Positions 47,555-54,498 of a DNA stretch of 54,498 nucleotides are shown one piece after another (the first letter of the stretch is position 1; each line of letters begins with the position of its first letter). The notes beneath the pieces are model-generated. The model was not told the DNA's origin and searched no databases. It saw only the letters and a list, made by a program, of their open reading frames with translations. Source of the DNA: Deltaproteobacteria bacterium (GTDB lineage Bacteria > Desulfobacterota > Desulfuromonadia > Desulfuromonadales > JAAYDE01); the NCBI GenBank assembly GCA_016934985.1, contig JAFGRU010000030.1:1-54498 (forward strand), in the 5' to 3' direction. Made by a program: the position numbers and the translations under genes.

Positions 47555-47555
47555 T
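47448..47555 (-). pseudogene. C-terminal remnant of a winged-helix protein
   Basis: About 34 codons reading LKRLVEIGTLSSIKKSKELY and ending FINYNYLKLLVE before a stop. The pattern resembles the C-terminal winged helix of Fic-type or similar accessory proteins. The reading frame is cut on its 5' side by repeat copy 3, which places a stop codon directly in front of it. The family assignment is tentative. Confidence 0.4.
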
Positions 47556-47673
47556 TCACGCGGAGGGCCGGAGATGCAAAGGGATAAAGATTCCTCTCAT
47601 GGTTTTCTCCGCGTCTCCGCGTGATGCTCGACTTTCAGCATTTTGGGAACATATTCCGGTGCCACAAATTTTC
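47555..47673. repeat. Dispersed palindromic repeat, copy 3
   Basis: Left arm TTCACGCGGAGGGCCGGAG (related to copy 1) and right arm CTCCGCGTCTCCGCGTGA surround a 35-base centre. The shared tail ends at the stop codon of the SEC-C gene. Confidence 0.75.
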
Positions 47674-49189
47674 ACTCATACAATTTTAAATCTTCAAGAC
47701 GTATTTCGACATCCCAGTCTTCACAATCCGTTGCCTTTTCGCGCGCCTGCAACAGCAGTTCACGTGCACGATCAATATCTGGGCGCAGGTTGTAACGCCA
47801 GGCATCCTCGCTCAATATCTCGGCAAGAGCAACATAACCCCGGGCGGAATTGGGCTGCAGTTCTATTATTTGCGTCAACACTGAAAAGGCTTCTTCCGGG
47901 CTTCCGAGGGCCAGGAGGAGACTGGACCTTGTCCCCATGAAAAAACACTTCAGTTGCAGATTCATTGCGGGGAAACGTCCCTCGGCCTGCCGGCAAAATT
48001 CCAGGCCGTTTTGAGCCGCAACACTATTACGTTCAAAGTTCTCTTCGAGAATGAGCAGATAATCCTGCAGCCAGTTGCTGAAGAAATCGCAACTGGCGAA
48101 CAACTCGTTGCATTCCTCCCTGTCAGGAGCCTGTACGCTTTTAGGGAGAATAATTTGGGCTTCCCGCCAACCCTGCCACCAACAGGTTAACGCTTTGTGG
48201 GGCCAATCTTGTTCAAGGTAATAATACCCGGCGGCGATCCATTCATCAGCAAGGTTCAGCAGATCGCCATCCTCCGGCGTTTCCTCTGAGGAAGGAATAT
48301 CCTTCCGGTCAATGCAGCATTTTTTGTACTTTTTCCCGCTGCCGCAGGGACAGGGCTCATTTCGCCCAATTTTTGCGGTTTTGGATTGCGATCGCCGCCG
48401 CGCCGCCCGTGGTTCCTCTAACAACTCCATTGGATCAGGTTCCGGCAGATTGTCCTTTTCGACCCAGTTCCGGGCAAAAAAGCTTATCTCACGGGCCGTG
48501 TCAAAAACCGCTGTTTTTTCCCGCCATGCCGTCAGGCTTCCCTCACCCGAAGGACCGCTTAATGCGCTTTTTATTTCTTCAAATGACTGAAATCCGGAAT
48601 CCGTCCAACCATGTTGATAGGCGCTCTTGATCAACGGCAGGGCTGTCTTGATGTGAAGCCTCTCGGCCATTGATGCGGCGGCATCCCAGATATGGGAGGG
48701 CCGCCGTTCCAGCCGCCGGGCCAGCAGGTCGGCGCAGTATTGTTCCGCCTCTTCGCGCGCATAAGTCCCGGCAACAACCAGATTCACCAACGCCATTAAA
48801 GCTTGCGAGCGGGCATATTCATTGACCGTTTCGTCTTCGACCAGTGCCTTCAGTGCGTCGATGCGGCCGCCACAGGTCCGCGCCAGCATCTGATTCATAT
48901 CTTCAGTCAGGATGTCGCCGATCAGGGTATCGAGCAGCAGGTTCGGCAGGCGGAGAATTCGGACATAGCGTTCAAAGGCCGCCTCGCACTGCATTTCCGC
49001 ACACAGATAAAGCGCGTAAAGAAACAGAGCAGAGCCATCTTCTTCCAAAGGCTGGTCAATGCGCTGGTCCATTTCCGTCAGCAATACCGGCTCGGCGTCA
49101 TGCCAGTTGTTGCGGATGATTTCCAGCGCATCCGCCGGAACTTTGGGTTGAAAGGGTCTTAATTGGTCCAGTGCCTGTTCAAGTGTCAT
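47672..49189 (-). CDS. SEC-C motif protein with helical repeats
   Basis: 505 residues. A central SEC-C zinc motif (KIGRNEPCPCGSGKKYKKCC, about residues 270-290) is flanked by alpha-helical regions. The N-terminal part resembles a helical-repeat scaffold, and the C-terminal part has TPR-like helices (ARGYVALAEILSEDAWRYNL). It lies between hsdS and the GxxExxY gene on the same strand. SEC-C motifs usually bind zinc and mediate contacts with proteins or RNA. No enzymatic domain is visible. A link to restriction is inferred only from location. Confidence 0.82.
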   Translation of the reverse strand: MTLEQALDQLRPFQPKVPADALEIIRNNWHDAEPVLLTEMDQRIDQPLEEDGSALFLYALYLCAEMQCEAAFERYVRILRLPNLLLDTLIGDILTEDMNQMLARTCGGRIDALKALVEDETVNEYARSQALMALVNLVVAGTYAREEAEQYCADLLARRLERRPSHIWDAAASMAERLHIKTALPLIKSAYQHGWTDSGFQSFEEIKSALSGPSGEGSLTAWREKTAVFDTAREISFFARNWVEKDNLPEPDPMELLEEPRAARRRSQSKTAKIGRNEPCPCGSGKKYKKCCIDRKDIPSSEETPEDGDLLNLADEWIAAGYYYLEQDWPHKALTCWWQGWREAQIILPKSVQAPDREECNELFASCDFFSNWLQDYLLILEENFERNSVAAQNGLEFCRQAEGRFPAMNLQLKCFFMGTRSSLLLALGSPEEAFSVLTQIIELQPNSARGYVALAEILSEDAWRYNLRPDIDRARELLLQAREKATDCEDWDVEIRLEDLKLYE

Positions 49190-49217
49190 GGCGATCTTCC
49201 CATTGATTCCGGTTGGA

Positions 49218-50432
49218 TTAATTCAAATTTGGCAACTCGATATCGTGAACGCGGATTTTCGCTGTCATCAGTTCGTGCAGAAGTGTGCGGAAAAGGTCTT
49301 GAAGTGCATTGGAATTTGAAGCAGCCAAATCACGTTTTTTATCAAGCACCTCAAGACTAGCCACAATTTCACTTTGCTCACTTTTAGACGGGAGCGGAAT
49401 AAACATTCGCTTAACGGCCCCAACATTGAAATGTTGTTGCGCCAACCCAATTTTCCCTGCAAGAACTTGTAGTTTCGCAGCATTGGAGTTAAAAAACCGG
49501 CTCAAAAAATGACTCTGAAGTTTTAAAGCGTCAGGCCGAACGATTATCAGATCTATGCAATTGCATTCATTAAACTCTTTTGGGACCACACACGAGGTCC
49601 CAGGATAGCCGGTTCTGACCATTAAAATGTCCCCGGCTAATAATTTAGATTTCAGGACCAGCCCGTTGTTGGCTTTTTTAGAGATATAGACGATTGGTTC
49701 AAATTGAAGTCGATCTTCTCTTACGTTTTGTGAGCGGAAGGCTGGGACTCCTTCAGCAACGTAATAGCTTGAAGGTTTTACAACAATTCCAACCGTAATT
49801 TTTTCACAGACTTCCTCGCATGGTAAAACCTCCCAACTCTCCGGCACCAACCCGATCTCCGTTTCCTTCTGCGGCTCACCCCTCAACCCTTCGGTGAAAA
49901 GCTTTTGCATGAGGGCTTTTTTCAGTTCGGTGGTGGTCTGAATAATCCGCTCCTGTTCTTCAATCGCCTTTTGCACCGTCGAAAGAACGTGGGCGATCTT
50001 TTTTTGTTCGGGGAGCTCGATACCCGCTTCATTTATAGGCAATTCACTCAGTTGCGATTTATTGATAGCTTTAAAAATTGCCCCAGAACCAAGGTTGTCG
50101 ATATATGACTCAATCTTGCGCAAATAAAAGTATAAAAAATCCCGATCAATATTCTTGGCTTGAATGGCGGCAATTCCACGACCAATACATGATTTTTCTT
50201 TGCAAAGATTTGTTGTTCCAACTGGAGCGCGAACCGACATTAGAATATCGCCAGCTTCAGCGAGTTTTTTTGGCTCAGTACAATATGTTCTTGGCGTTGG
50301 GTACTTAGCGCCAAAATCGGTTTTCCCTTGGTAGAATGGCAAGCCTTTGCCATTTTCATTGTAGGAAGAGGATGGCGGAGATTGTCCCATCACAATCTCT
50401 GCAACGCTACAAAGTTTTATGCTGCCACTCAT
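49218..50432 (-). CDS. hsdS: Type I restriction enzyme, specificity subunit HsdS
   Basis: 404 residues from the ATG at 50432 (MSGSIKLCSVAEIVMGQSPP). There are two target-recognition domains, each followed by a conserved coiled-coil helix: LPEQKKIAHVLSTVQKAIEE (centre) and LPSKSEQSEIVASLEVLDKK (C-terminus). The second domain begins at WEVLPCEEVCEKITVGIVVK. The start is not certain, because the same frame stays open to 50558 through a run of seven G. It determines which DNA sequence the methylase and nuclease recognise. Confidence 0.92.
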   Translation of the reverse strand: MSGSIKLCSVAEIVMGQSPPSSSYNENGKGLPFYQGKTDFGAKYPTPRTYCTEPKKLAEAGDILMSVRAPVGTTNLCKEKSCIGRGIAAIQAKNIDRDFLYFYLRKIESYIDNLGSGAIFKAINKSQLSELPINEAGIELPEQKKIAHVLSTVQKAIEEQERIIQTTTELKKALMQKLFTEGLRGEPQKETEIGLVPESWEVLPCEEVCEKITVGIVVKPSSYYVAEGVPAFRSQNVREDRLQFEPIVYISKKANNGLVLKSKLLAGDILMVRTGYPGTSCVVPKEFNECNCIDLIIVRPDALKLQSHFLSRFFNSNAAKLQVLAGKIGLAQQHFNVGAVKRMFIPLPSKSEQSEIVASLEVLDKKRDLAASNSNALQDLFRTLLHELMTAKIRVHDIELPNLN

Positions 50433-50473
50433 ACCCCAATTTTCTCCAATATTTCCTTCACCGCCACATCCGC

Positions 50474-50480
50474 CCCCCCG
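50474..50480 (-). repeat. G7 homopolymer upstream of hsdS
   Basis: Seven G on the minus strand lie inside an open frame that runs on into hsdS. A one-base change would switch to a frame reading GADVAVKEILEKIGV that stops at the hsdS start. Such tracts can vary in length during replication. Confidence 0.5.
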
Positions 50481-50484
50481 AATT

Positions 50485-50595
50485 TCAATCTTCGCCAACC
50501 CCATACCTCTCCATCCTCTCACGCACCACCAACTCCCGCTCCCGTTCGATTTCGGCACGCAGTTCTTCCTCGCTGAGCAGATTGAAGCGAATCAC
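50485..50595 (-). CDS. Possible small ORF coupled to the zinc-ribbon gene
   Basis: 36 residues beginning at a GTG that overlaps the upstream stop as GTGA. It reads FNLLSEEELRAEIERERELV, then RERMERYGVGED, a highly charged helix. No family recognised. AAGG lies nearby upstream. It may be a real small protein, or the decayed tail of a larger gene. It is located between the zinc-ribbon gene and hsdS. Confidence 0.35.
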   Translation of the reverse strand: MIRFNLLSEEELRAEIERERELVVRERMERYGVGED

Positions 50596-50858
50596 TCCTC
50601 AACCTTGATCGTTACAGCGGTCCCACATGCCGGACAGACAAAGTTCATCTCATCAACCTCCCTAAACCGCAGCCCGCTATCTACCTGCGCAAAGTCATCC
50701 TTTTGATAAACCACCAGGAATCCCTCGCTGGTCACGTCCTCCCACAACCCACAGGCAGGACATTCCAATAGGTCACGATCTTCGACGAACAGCCCAATCG
50801 ACCGAGCCTGGCGTTTGGCCTCCTGTAACCGGCGAACGGCCGAATGCAGATTTTCCAT
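50592..50858 (-). CDS. Small zinc-ribbon protein
   Basis: 88 residues from the ATG at 50858, with AAGGG five bases ahead; an ATG at 50873 is also possible. Two CPAC motifs (LLECPACGLWEDV and MNFVCPACGTAVTI) form a likely zinc ribbon. An N-terminal helix (NLHSAVRRLQEAKRQARSIG) precedes it. Similar small proteins occur in restriction loci, but the function is unknown. Confidence 0.75.
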   Translation of the reverse strand: MENLHSAVRRLQEAKRQARSIGLFVEDRDLLECPACGLWEDVTSEGFLVVYQKDDFAQVDSGLRFREVDEMNFVCPACGTAVTIKVEE

Positions 50859-50894
50859 GTCACCCTTTTTCATACCTTCGCCACGCTTAAGATT

Positions 50895-51257
50895 TTAATC
50901 ACGGCTGGATTTACGGCGCTTTGTGTCATACGATTCCGAAGTCTCGGCAACATGCGCATCCGCGTTGTTTTCGATCAGTTCGAAAATCACGCGTACCCGT
51001 GCATGCAGGGCCTCGGCAACCCGGCGCAGCATGCTGAGCGAATGTCCTTCATAGCAGGCAGACTCCAGGCGGCTGATCTGTTGCTGGGAAGTGTTAAGAA
51101 GTTTTGCCAGATCTTTCTGGGAAAGTCCGGCCTGTTGGCGCAGAGCGGCGATCTGCAACCCCACGTCCCAAGCTTCGCCGGCACGCTCGAAACGGGCGGC
51201 AAAGTCGGGGTCTTGCAACTGCTCTTCAAGGTAGTGATCGAAATTGGTCTTTTTCAT
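50895..51257 (-). CDS. HigA-like antitoxin (XRE-type helix-turn-helix)
   Basis: 120 residues from the ATG at 51257, overlapping the toxin stop (ATGA). The helix-turn-helix is IAALRQQAGLSQKDLAKLLN, followed by TSQQQISRLESACYEGHSLS. The N-terminus (FDHYLEEQLQDPDFAARFER) is typical of HigA/MqsA-like partners of HigB. It is the second gene of the pair; the toxin comes first, as in higBA operons. Confidence 0.92.
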   Translation of the reverse strand: MKKTNFDHYLEEQLQDPDFAARFERAGEAWDVGLQIAALRQQAGLSQKDLAKLLNTSQQQISRLESACYEGHSLSMLRRVAEALHARVRVIFELIENNADAHVAETSESYDTKRRKSSRD

Positions 51258-51613
51258 GGGCACTCCCGCTTCTGCCAGTCGCGCATCCGTTCCCTGGCGG
51301 TGGCCAGATCGCGGGCCGGAATGGTCTGTCCCTTGTTGCGAATGGCGTGCACGGCCACGATGCGGCGTTTCCTGACGAAAAACCACAAAATCCGGGTATT
51401 GAGCTTACCGACATGGCGCAGCTCGAACAACCCGTCGCCAAGCACCTTGGATAACGGTTCCCGGTGATACTGCCGGTTGCGCAACTTTGCCAGCCCGGCA
51501 AGAACCGCTGCAAAATCATCCGGATCACTGGCTTTCAGCTCATCCAGAAACTGACGGACAGGCGATACCCCACTTTCCGTCTCATAAAACTCTACACTGA
51601 ATTCCATAGCCAT
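51254..51613 (-). CDS. HigB-like toxin (RelE/Gp49 family)
   Basis: 119 residues. FSVEFYETESGVSPVRQFLD, then HREPLSKVLGDGLFELRHVG and RILWFFVRKRRIVAVHAIRN are the Gp49/HigB core. The conserved Lys and Arg residues in RKRRIV fit a ribosome-dependent mRNA interferase. A perfect palindrome lies just ahead of the ATG. The pair sits between hsdM and hsdS, interrupting the usual methylase-specificity order. Confidence 0.92.
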   Translation of the reverse strand: MAMEFSVEFYETESGVSPVRQFLDELKASDPDDFAAVLAGLAKLRNRQYHREPLSKVLGDGLFELRHVGKLNTRILWFFVRKRRIVAVHAIRNKGQTIPARDLATARERMRDWQKRECP

Positions 51614-51616
51614 TCA

Positions 51617-51632
51617 ACATCAAATTTGATGT
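51617..51632 (-). promoter_or_regulatory. Palindromic operator ahead of higBA
   Basis: ACATCAAATTTGATGT is a perfect 16-base palindrome that ends four bases before the toxin ATG. This is the expected binding site for the HigA-like antitoxin. Confidence 0.65.
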
Positions 51633-51696
51633 GCCCCGCCTTCTCATCCAAAGACCTGCCGGGTTGCCGCAGACTAATCCCGCAAACAGGGGTGCA

Positions 51697-51735
51697 TGGT
51701 TTTCTCCGCGCCCTCCGCGTCTCCGCGTGAGGGAA
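51697..51735. repeat. Dispersed palindromic repeat, copy 4 (right arm)
   Basis: GGTTTTCTCCGCGCCCTCCG, then CGTCTCCGCGTGAGG, matches the right arm of copies 2 and 3. It lies between higB and the end of hsdM. Confidence 0.7.
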
Positions 51736-51758
51736 AAGGGTCCGGCATCAAACATAGA

Positions 51759-53360
51759 TCAAAAACCGATTTTCCCCAGAATCTCCTTCAACGCCGCATC
51801 CGTCTCCCGCGCCTCGGCCTCGATCGCCTCCAATTCCGCCACGATCTCGGCAATGGGCCGGTAGGTTTCAGCCTCGCCGGTGTGAATGTAGCGGCTGGGT
51901 GAAATGTTGTAGTCGTTTTTCTTCAACTCGTTGTGCTCTACAATACGGCTAAATTTATCCTCTTCCTTCCAGTGCAGAAGGGCGTCGGCAATGCACGAGA
52001 TTCCGTCGTCGGGGATGTAGTTTTTCGGGTCGCCTTTATCAAAAATCCGGCTGGCGTTTACAAGCAAGACCTTCCCCTGTCTATCCTTGGGTTTGGCTTT
52101 GTTGAGGAAAAGGACGATGCCCGGCGCGGAGGTATTGTAGAAGAGGTTTTCCGGCAGGTAGAGAACGCTCTCGATGAGGTCGTTGTCGGCGAACCACTGG
52201 CGTACGGATTTTTCCTTGTTGGTTCCGGCATTGCCCGAGCCGCGCGATGCCGCGCCGGTGTCGAGAACCACGGCGGCCCGGCCTTTGTCGTTGAGGCTGG
52301 CGTGCATATGCTGCACCCAGCCCCAGTCGGCGGAGGATTTGCCGGGGAATCCGGCTCCTGAAGGGAAACGGTCGAACTCGTCGTTGTCGTAGTCCTTTTC
52401 CGTGAACCAGTCCTGGTTCCACATGGGATTGGCGACTACCCGGTCGAAGGTGCGGAGCCTGCCGTTCCTGCGGAACTTGGGATTCTTGAAGGTGTCGCCG
52501 ATCTCGATTTCCCCTTCCATGTCATGAATGATCATGTTCATGTTGGCCATGGCCCAGGTGTCGGCGATGTACTCCTGGCCAAAGAGCTTGAGCGGCGCGT
52601 ATTTCGATTTGCTGCGCAGGCTCATTTTCTCTTCCATGGCGATCTCGCATTTGATGAGCAGGCCGCCGGAACCGCAGCAGGGGTCGTACACCTCCATCCC
52701 CGGTTCGGCGTCCATCACTTTGGCCATGATCATGCCGACTTCCTTGGGGGTGTAAAACTCGCCCGCACTTTGGCCACCTCCCTCGGCAAACTTGCGGATC
52801 AGGTATTCGTAGCTCTTGCCGATAATGTCCGGCTCCACATCCTTCAGGCCGAGACGCTTGGTGCTGATGGCCTCGATCAAATTTGAAAGGCGGTCGTCGT
52901 CGAGATCGCGCTGGCCGTGGGTGGTGGCGTTGAAATCGACCCGGTCGATGATCCCCTGCAACAGGGGATTTTCTTTGGCAATGGCCCGCATATGGCTGGT
53001 GACGCGCTCGCCCTCGCCGACCTGTTCGGAATCGTTCTTCGAACGCTTGCGAATAACTGCCCAGACCGGTTCATCGGGATTATCCGGAATCAGCGGCAGA
53101 AAAAAACGCACCATCGCCTTCTTCTTGTCTTTGGCCTTATGCCAGTCGAGCTTGACCAACTGGAAAGCTTTCGAACGTGACCCGACCTCTGCGGCAATGC
53201 GGTTCAACTCATCATCAAACACGTCGCACAGCCGCTTGGTGAAGATCAGCGGCAGGATATAGTCTTTGTATTTCGGGGCATCCTTGGCCCCGCGAATGGA
53301 ACACGCCGCATCCCATATCCAGGACTCGAGGGACTTGGAATTGTTTTCAGGTTTCGCCAT
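51759..53360 (-). CDS. hsdM: Type I restriction enzyme, methyltransferase subunit HsdM
   Basis: 533 residues from the ATG at 53360. The N-terminal bundle (LESWIWDAACSIRGAKDAPK) precedes the N6-adenine methylase domain. Motif I is VYDPCCGSGGLLIKCEIAME and motif IV is VVANPMWNQDWF, a variant of the usual NPPF found in a subset of HsdM proteins. The region AGEFYTPKEVGMIMAKVMD is the family signature. It methylates adenine in the HsdS-defined site. It is the first gene of the island on this strand. Confidence 0.95.
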   Translation of the reverse strand: MAKPENNSKSLESWIWDAACSIRGAKDAPKYKDYILPLIFTKRLCDVFDDELNRIAAEVGSRSKAFQLVKLDWHKAKDKKKAMVRFFLPLIPDNPDEPVWAVIRKRSKNDSEQVGEGERVTSHMRAIAKENPLLQGIIDRVDFNATTHGQRDLDDDRLSNLIEAISTKRLGLKDVEPDIIGKSYEYLIRKFAEGGGQSAGEFYTPKEVGMIMAKVMDAEPGMEVYDPCCGSGGLLIKCEIAMEEKMSLRSKSKYAPLKLFGQEYIADTWAMANMNMIIHDMEGEIEIGDTFKNPKFRRNGRLRTFDRVVANPMWNQDWFTEKDYDNDEFDRFPSGAGFPGKSSADWGWVQHMHASLNDKGRAAVVLDTGAASRGSGNAGTNKEKSVRQWFADNDLIESVLYLPENLFYNTSAPGIVLFLNKAKPKDRQGKVLLVNASRIFDKGDPKNYIPDDGISCIADALLHWKEEDKFSRIVEHNELKKNDYNISPSRYIHTGEAETYRPIAEIVAELEAIEAEARETDAALKEILGKIGF

Positions 53361-53366
53361 TATCAA

Positions 53367-53684
53367 ATTCTCAATTTATGGGTAATCTGCAATTAAACTT
53401 ATGAAAAAAAACCGCTATCTGGCTAAATCCATATAGCGGTTTGGGTGTGAATCATATGACCCTTTCTCAACTTTAGACAAACATTAAATCTTTCATAAAG
53501 TACTCCTGTTGCCCGCAAGTATCAAGAAAAAGCAGGCAATTATAAAAAGGGGGAACCAAAGGGCTCAGGGCCTGCGTCGCCTATAGCCTCGTCATGAAAG
53601 CCCTGGAGCGGGCGGCTGGCATTGTTTACAAAAAAATCGGAAAGAGATCCGGCAGGAAGGACGATACTATTGTGCTTTGGGATT
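53367..53684. other. Intergenic region between hsdM and thiE
   Basis: This gap holds the thiE terminator near 53404-53442. Between 53560 and 53701 a short plus-strand frame reads MKALERAAGIVYKKIGKRSG without a ribosome site, and it runs into the end of thiE; I take it as chance or decayed coding. No recognisable gene or RNA is seen. Confidence 0.55.
53404..53442 (-). terminator. Terminator of the thiM-thiE transcript
   Basis: On the minus strand AAACCGCTAT and ATAGCGGTTT form a stem that is followed by a run of T. It lies about 240 bases after the thiE stop. Confidence 0.75.
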
Positions 53685-54308
53685 CTAACCGGAGACCATA
53701 AGGGCCGTTTTAAGCTGCCGCGCAACCTCCTCGGGTTTTTCCGCCCGGCAGATAGCTGAAACCACTGCGATGCCGTGCACGCCGGTAGCAATGACGGCAT
53801 CAAGGTTGGACTCATTGATGCCGCCAATGGCGACGACCGGCAGCGAGGTATTGCGCAAGGCCCAATGCAAGCCGTCGATCCCCCATGCTTTTTTGGTATC
53901 CGTTTTTGTCGGGGTGCTGAAAATGGCGCTCAAACCAATATAGTCGACCGGCAGGGAGTTGGCTTCATGCAGTTGTTCGGCATCCTCGATGGACAACCCT
54001 AACAGCTTTTCATTCCCGAGCAGATGCCGCGCAACAGGGGCCGGCATGTCGCTCTGCCCCAGGTGAACGCCGTCAGCATCGACCGCCAGGGCGACATCGA
54101 CCCGGTCATTGATAATCAGGGGGACATGTTCCCCTCTCAGCACTTCTTTCACTGCGGCGGCACGCTCGATAAAGGCGCGCACATCACCGTGCTTTTCGCG
54201 CAACTGAACCATGGTGACACCACCCTTGACGGCGAGTGAGACGACACGGGTCAGGGTTTCCAAATCGTGGTTGTCATCGGTAACCAGGCATAAACGGTAA
54301 GGATTCAT
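53685..54308 (-). CDS. thiE: Thiamine-phosphate synthase
   Basis: 207 residues from the ATG at 54308, with AAAGGA nine bases upstream. Motifs are GVTMVQLREKHGDVRAFIER, PLIINDRVDVALAVDADGVH, HLGQSDMP, IGLSAIFSTPTKTDTKKAWG (pyrophosphate loop) and PVVAIGGINESNL. It joins HMP pyrophosphate and thiazole phosphate. It begins 13 bases after thiM. Confidence 0.95.
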   Translation of the reverse strand: MNPYRLCLVTDDNHDLETLTRVVSLAVKGGVTMVQLREKHGDVRAFIERAAAVKEVLRGEHVPLIINDRVDVALAVDADGVHLGQSDMPAPVARHLLGNEKLLGLSIEDAEQLHEANSLPVDYIGLSAIFSTPTKTDTKKAWGIDGLHWALRNTSLPVVAIGGINESNLDAVIATGVHGIAVVSAICRAEKPEEVARQLKTALMVSG

Positions 54309-54321
54309 CCAGGCATTTCCT

Positions 54322-54498
54322 TTAAATGGATGGCAAGCATTCCAGCTTGATTCTGGCACGGAGGGTTTCGGCATCCAGGCGATAGAGGGTATCGAGAATG
54401 TTTACCTGCAGGCTGCCCGGCCCCTGGGCGGTCTCGGCGGCGATTTCCCCTGCGATGGCGAATACGGCGGCGGCCGCCAGGCCGGTCTCTTCGCCAAC
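54322..54498 (-). CDS. thiM: Hydroxyethylthiazole kinase, C-terminal end (runs off the window)
   Basis: The last 58 residues only. [20 protein letters not shown], then [20 protein letters not shown] matches the C-terminus of ThiM. The stop lies 13 bases ahead of thiE. The enzyme phosphorylates hydroxyethylthiazole, supplying ThiE. The rest of the gene lies beyond the right edge. Confidence 0.85.
   Translation of the reverse strand, partial: VGEETGLAAAAVFAIAGEIAAETAQGPGSLQVNILDTLYRLDAETLRARIKLECLPSI

Noticed and set aside
47142..47673. CRISPR-like array
   Set aside because: Only two direct repeats of about 120 bases with one 290-base interval; spacing and length do not fit a CRISPR array.
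53594..53701. 36-codon plus-strand frame next to thiE
   Set aside because: No ribosome site, no homologue recognised, and it ends inside thiE on the other strand.
54309..54374. Upstream extension of thiE
   Set aside because: It would overlap the thiM coding end, while the ATG at 54308 has a ribosome site and starts the conserved sequence.

Overview
The window looks like chromosomal DNA of a Gram-negative bacterium, most likely a deltaproteobacterium of the Desulfuromonas/Geobacter group (Desulfuromonadota). This is an inference from gene content and order, not from a marker-gene search. The clues are the queA-tgt-yajC-secD-secF arrangement, argC next to rplM-rpsI, a yggT-divIVA-yggU trio, sigma-54-type promoters ahead of pilus genes, and an MSHA-type pilus locus.

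Layout. (1) 1-815: the 3' part of a hybrid histidine kinase whose 5' half is missing. (2) 850-14067, minus strand: an MSHA-type (type IVa-like) pilus locus, transcribed from mshI (PilM-like) through PilN-like, mshJ, mshK, mshL secretin, mshE ATPase, mshG, mshA pilin, and the minor pilins mshC, D, O and P, to the large surface protein mshQ. GG-N10-GC promoter sequences precede mshI and mshA, and a terminator follows mshA. (3) 14388-16229: recJ. (4) 16400-26840, plus strand: a TetR regulator with a palindromic operator on its own promoter, then a TRAP transporter (dctP, Q, M), three genes of the FdrA/AllG/AllH oxamate (oxalurate) carbamoyltransferase type, carbamate kinase, and an HpxW-like oxamate amidohydrolase. 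Together these could import oxalurate, phosphorolyse it to oxamate and carbamoyl phosphate, recover ATP from the latter, and hydrolyse oxamate to oxalate and ammonia. (5) 26882-36652: housekeeping genes (secF, secD, yajC, tgt, queA, a DUF2065 gene, argC, rpsI, rplM, a small HTH gene, and a DAHP synthase gene), with a 500-base inverted-repeat element between tgt and queA. (6) 36808-42098: yggT-divIVA-yggU, a small membrane protein, an EamA exporter, and a polar amino-acid ABC transporter. (7) 42155-53360: a defence/accessory island. It holds a Phd/RelE pair, a pRiA4b ORF-3 protein and a type I restriction-modification locus on the minus strand (hsdM, higBA, zinc-ribbon protein, hsdS, SEC-C protein, GxxExxY protein, hsdR, HELLH metallopeptidase), and it is peppered with a short palindromic repeat. 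(8) 53404-54498: thiE and the 3' end of thiM.

The two most noteworthy parts are the compact oxalurate-type catabolic operon with its own TRAP importer and TetR operator, and the restriction locus into which a toxin-antitoxin pair and several small accessory genes are inserted among repeat copies. No CRISPR array, rRNA or tRNA gene was recognised.
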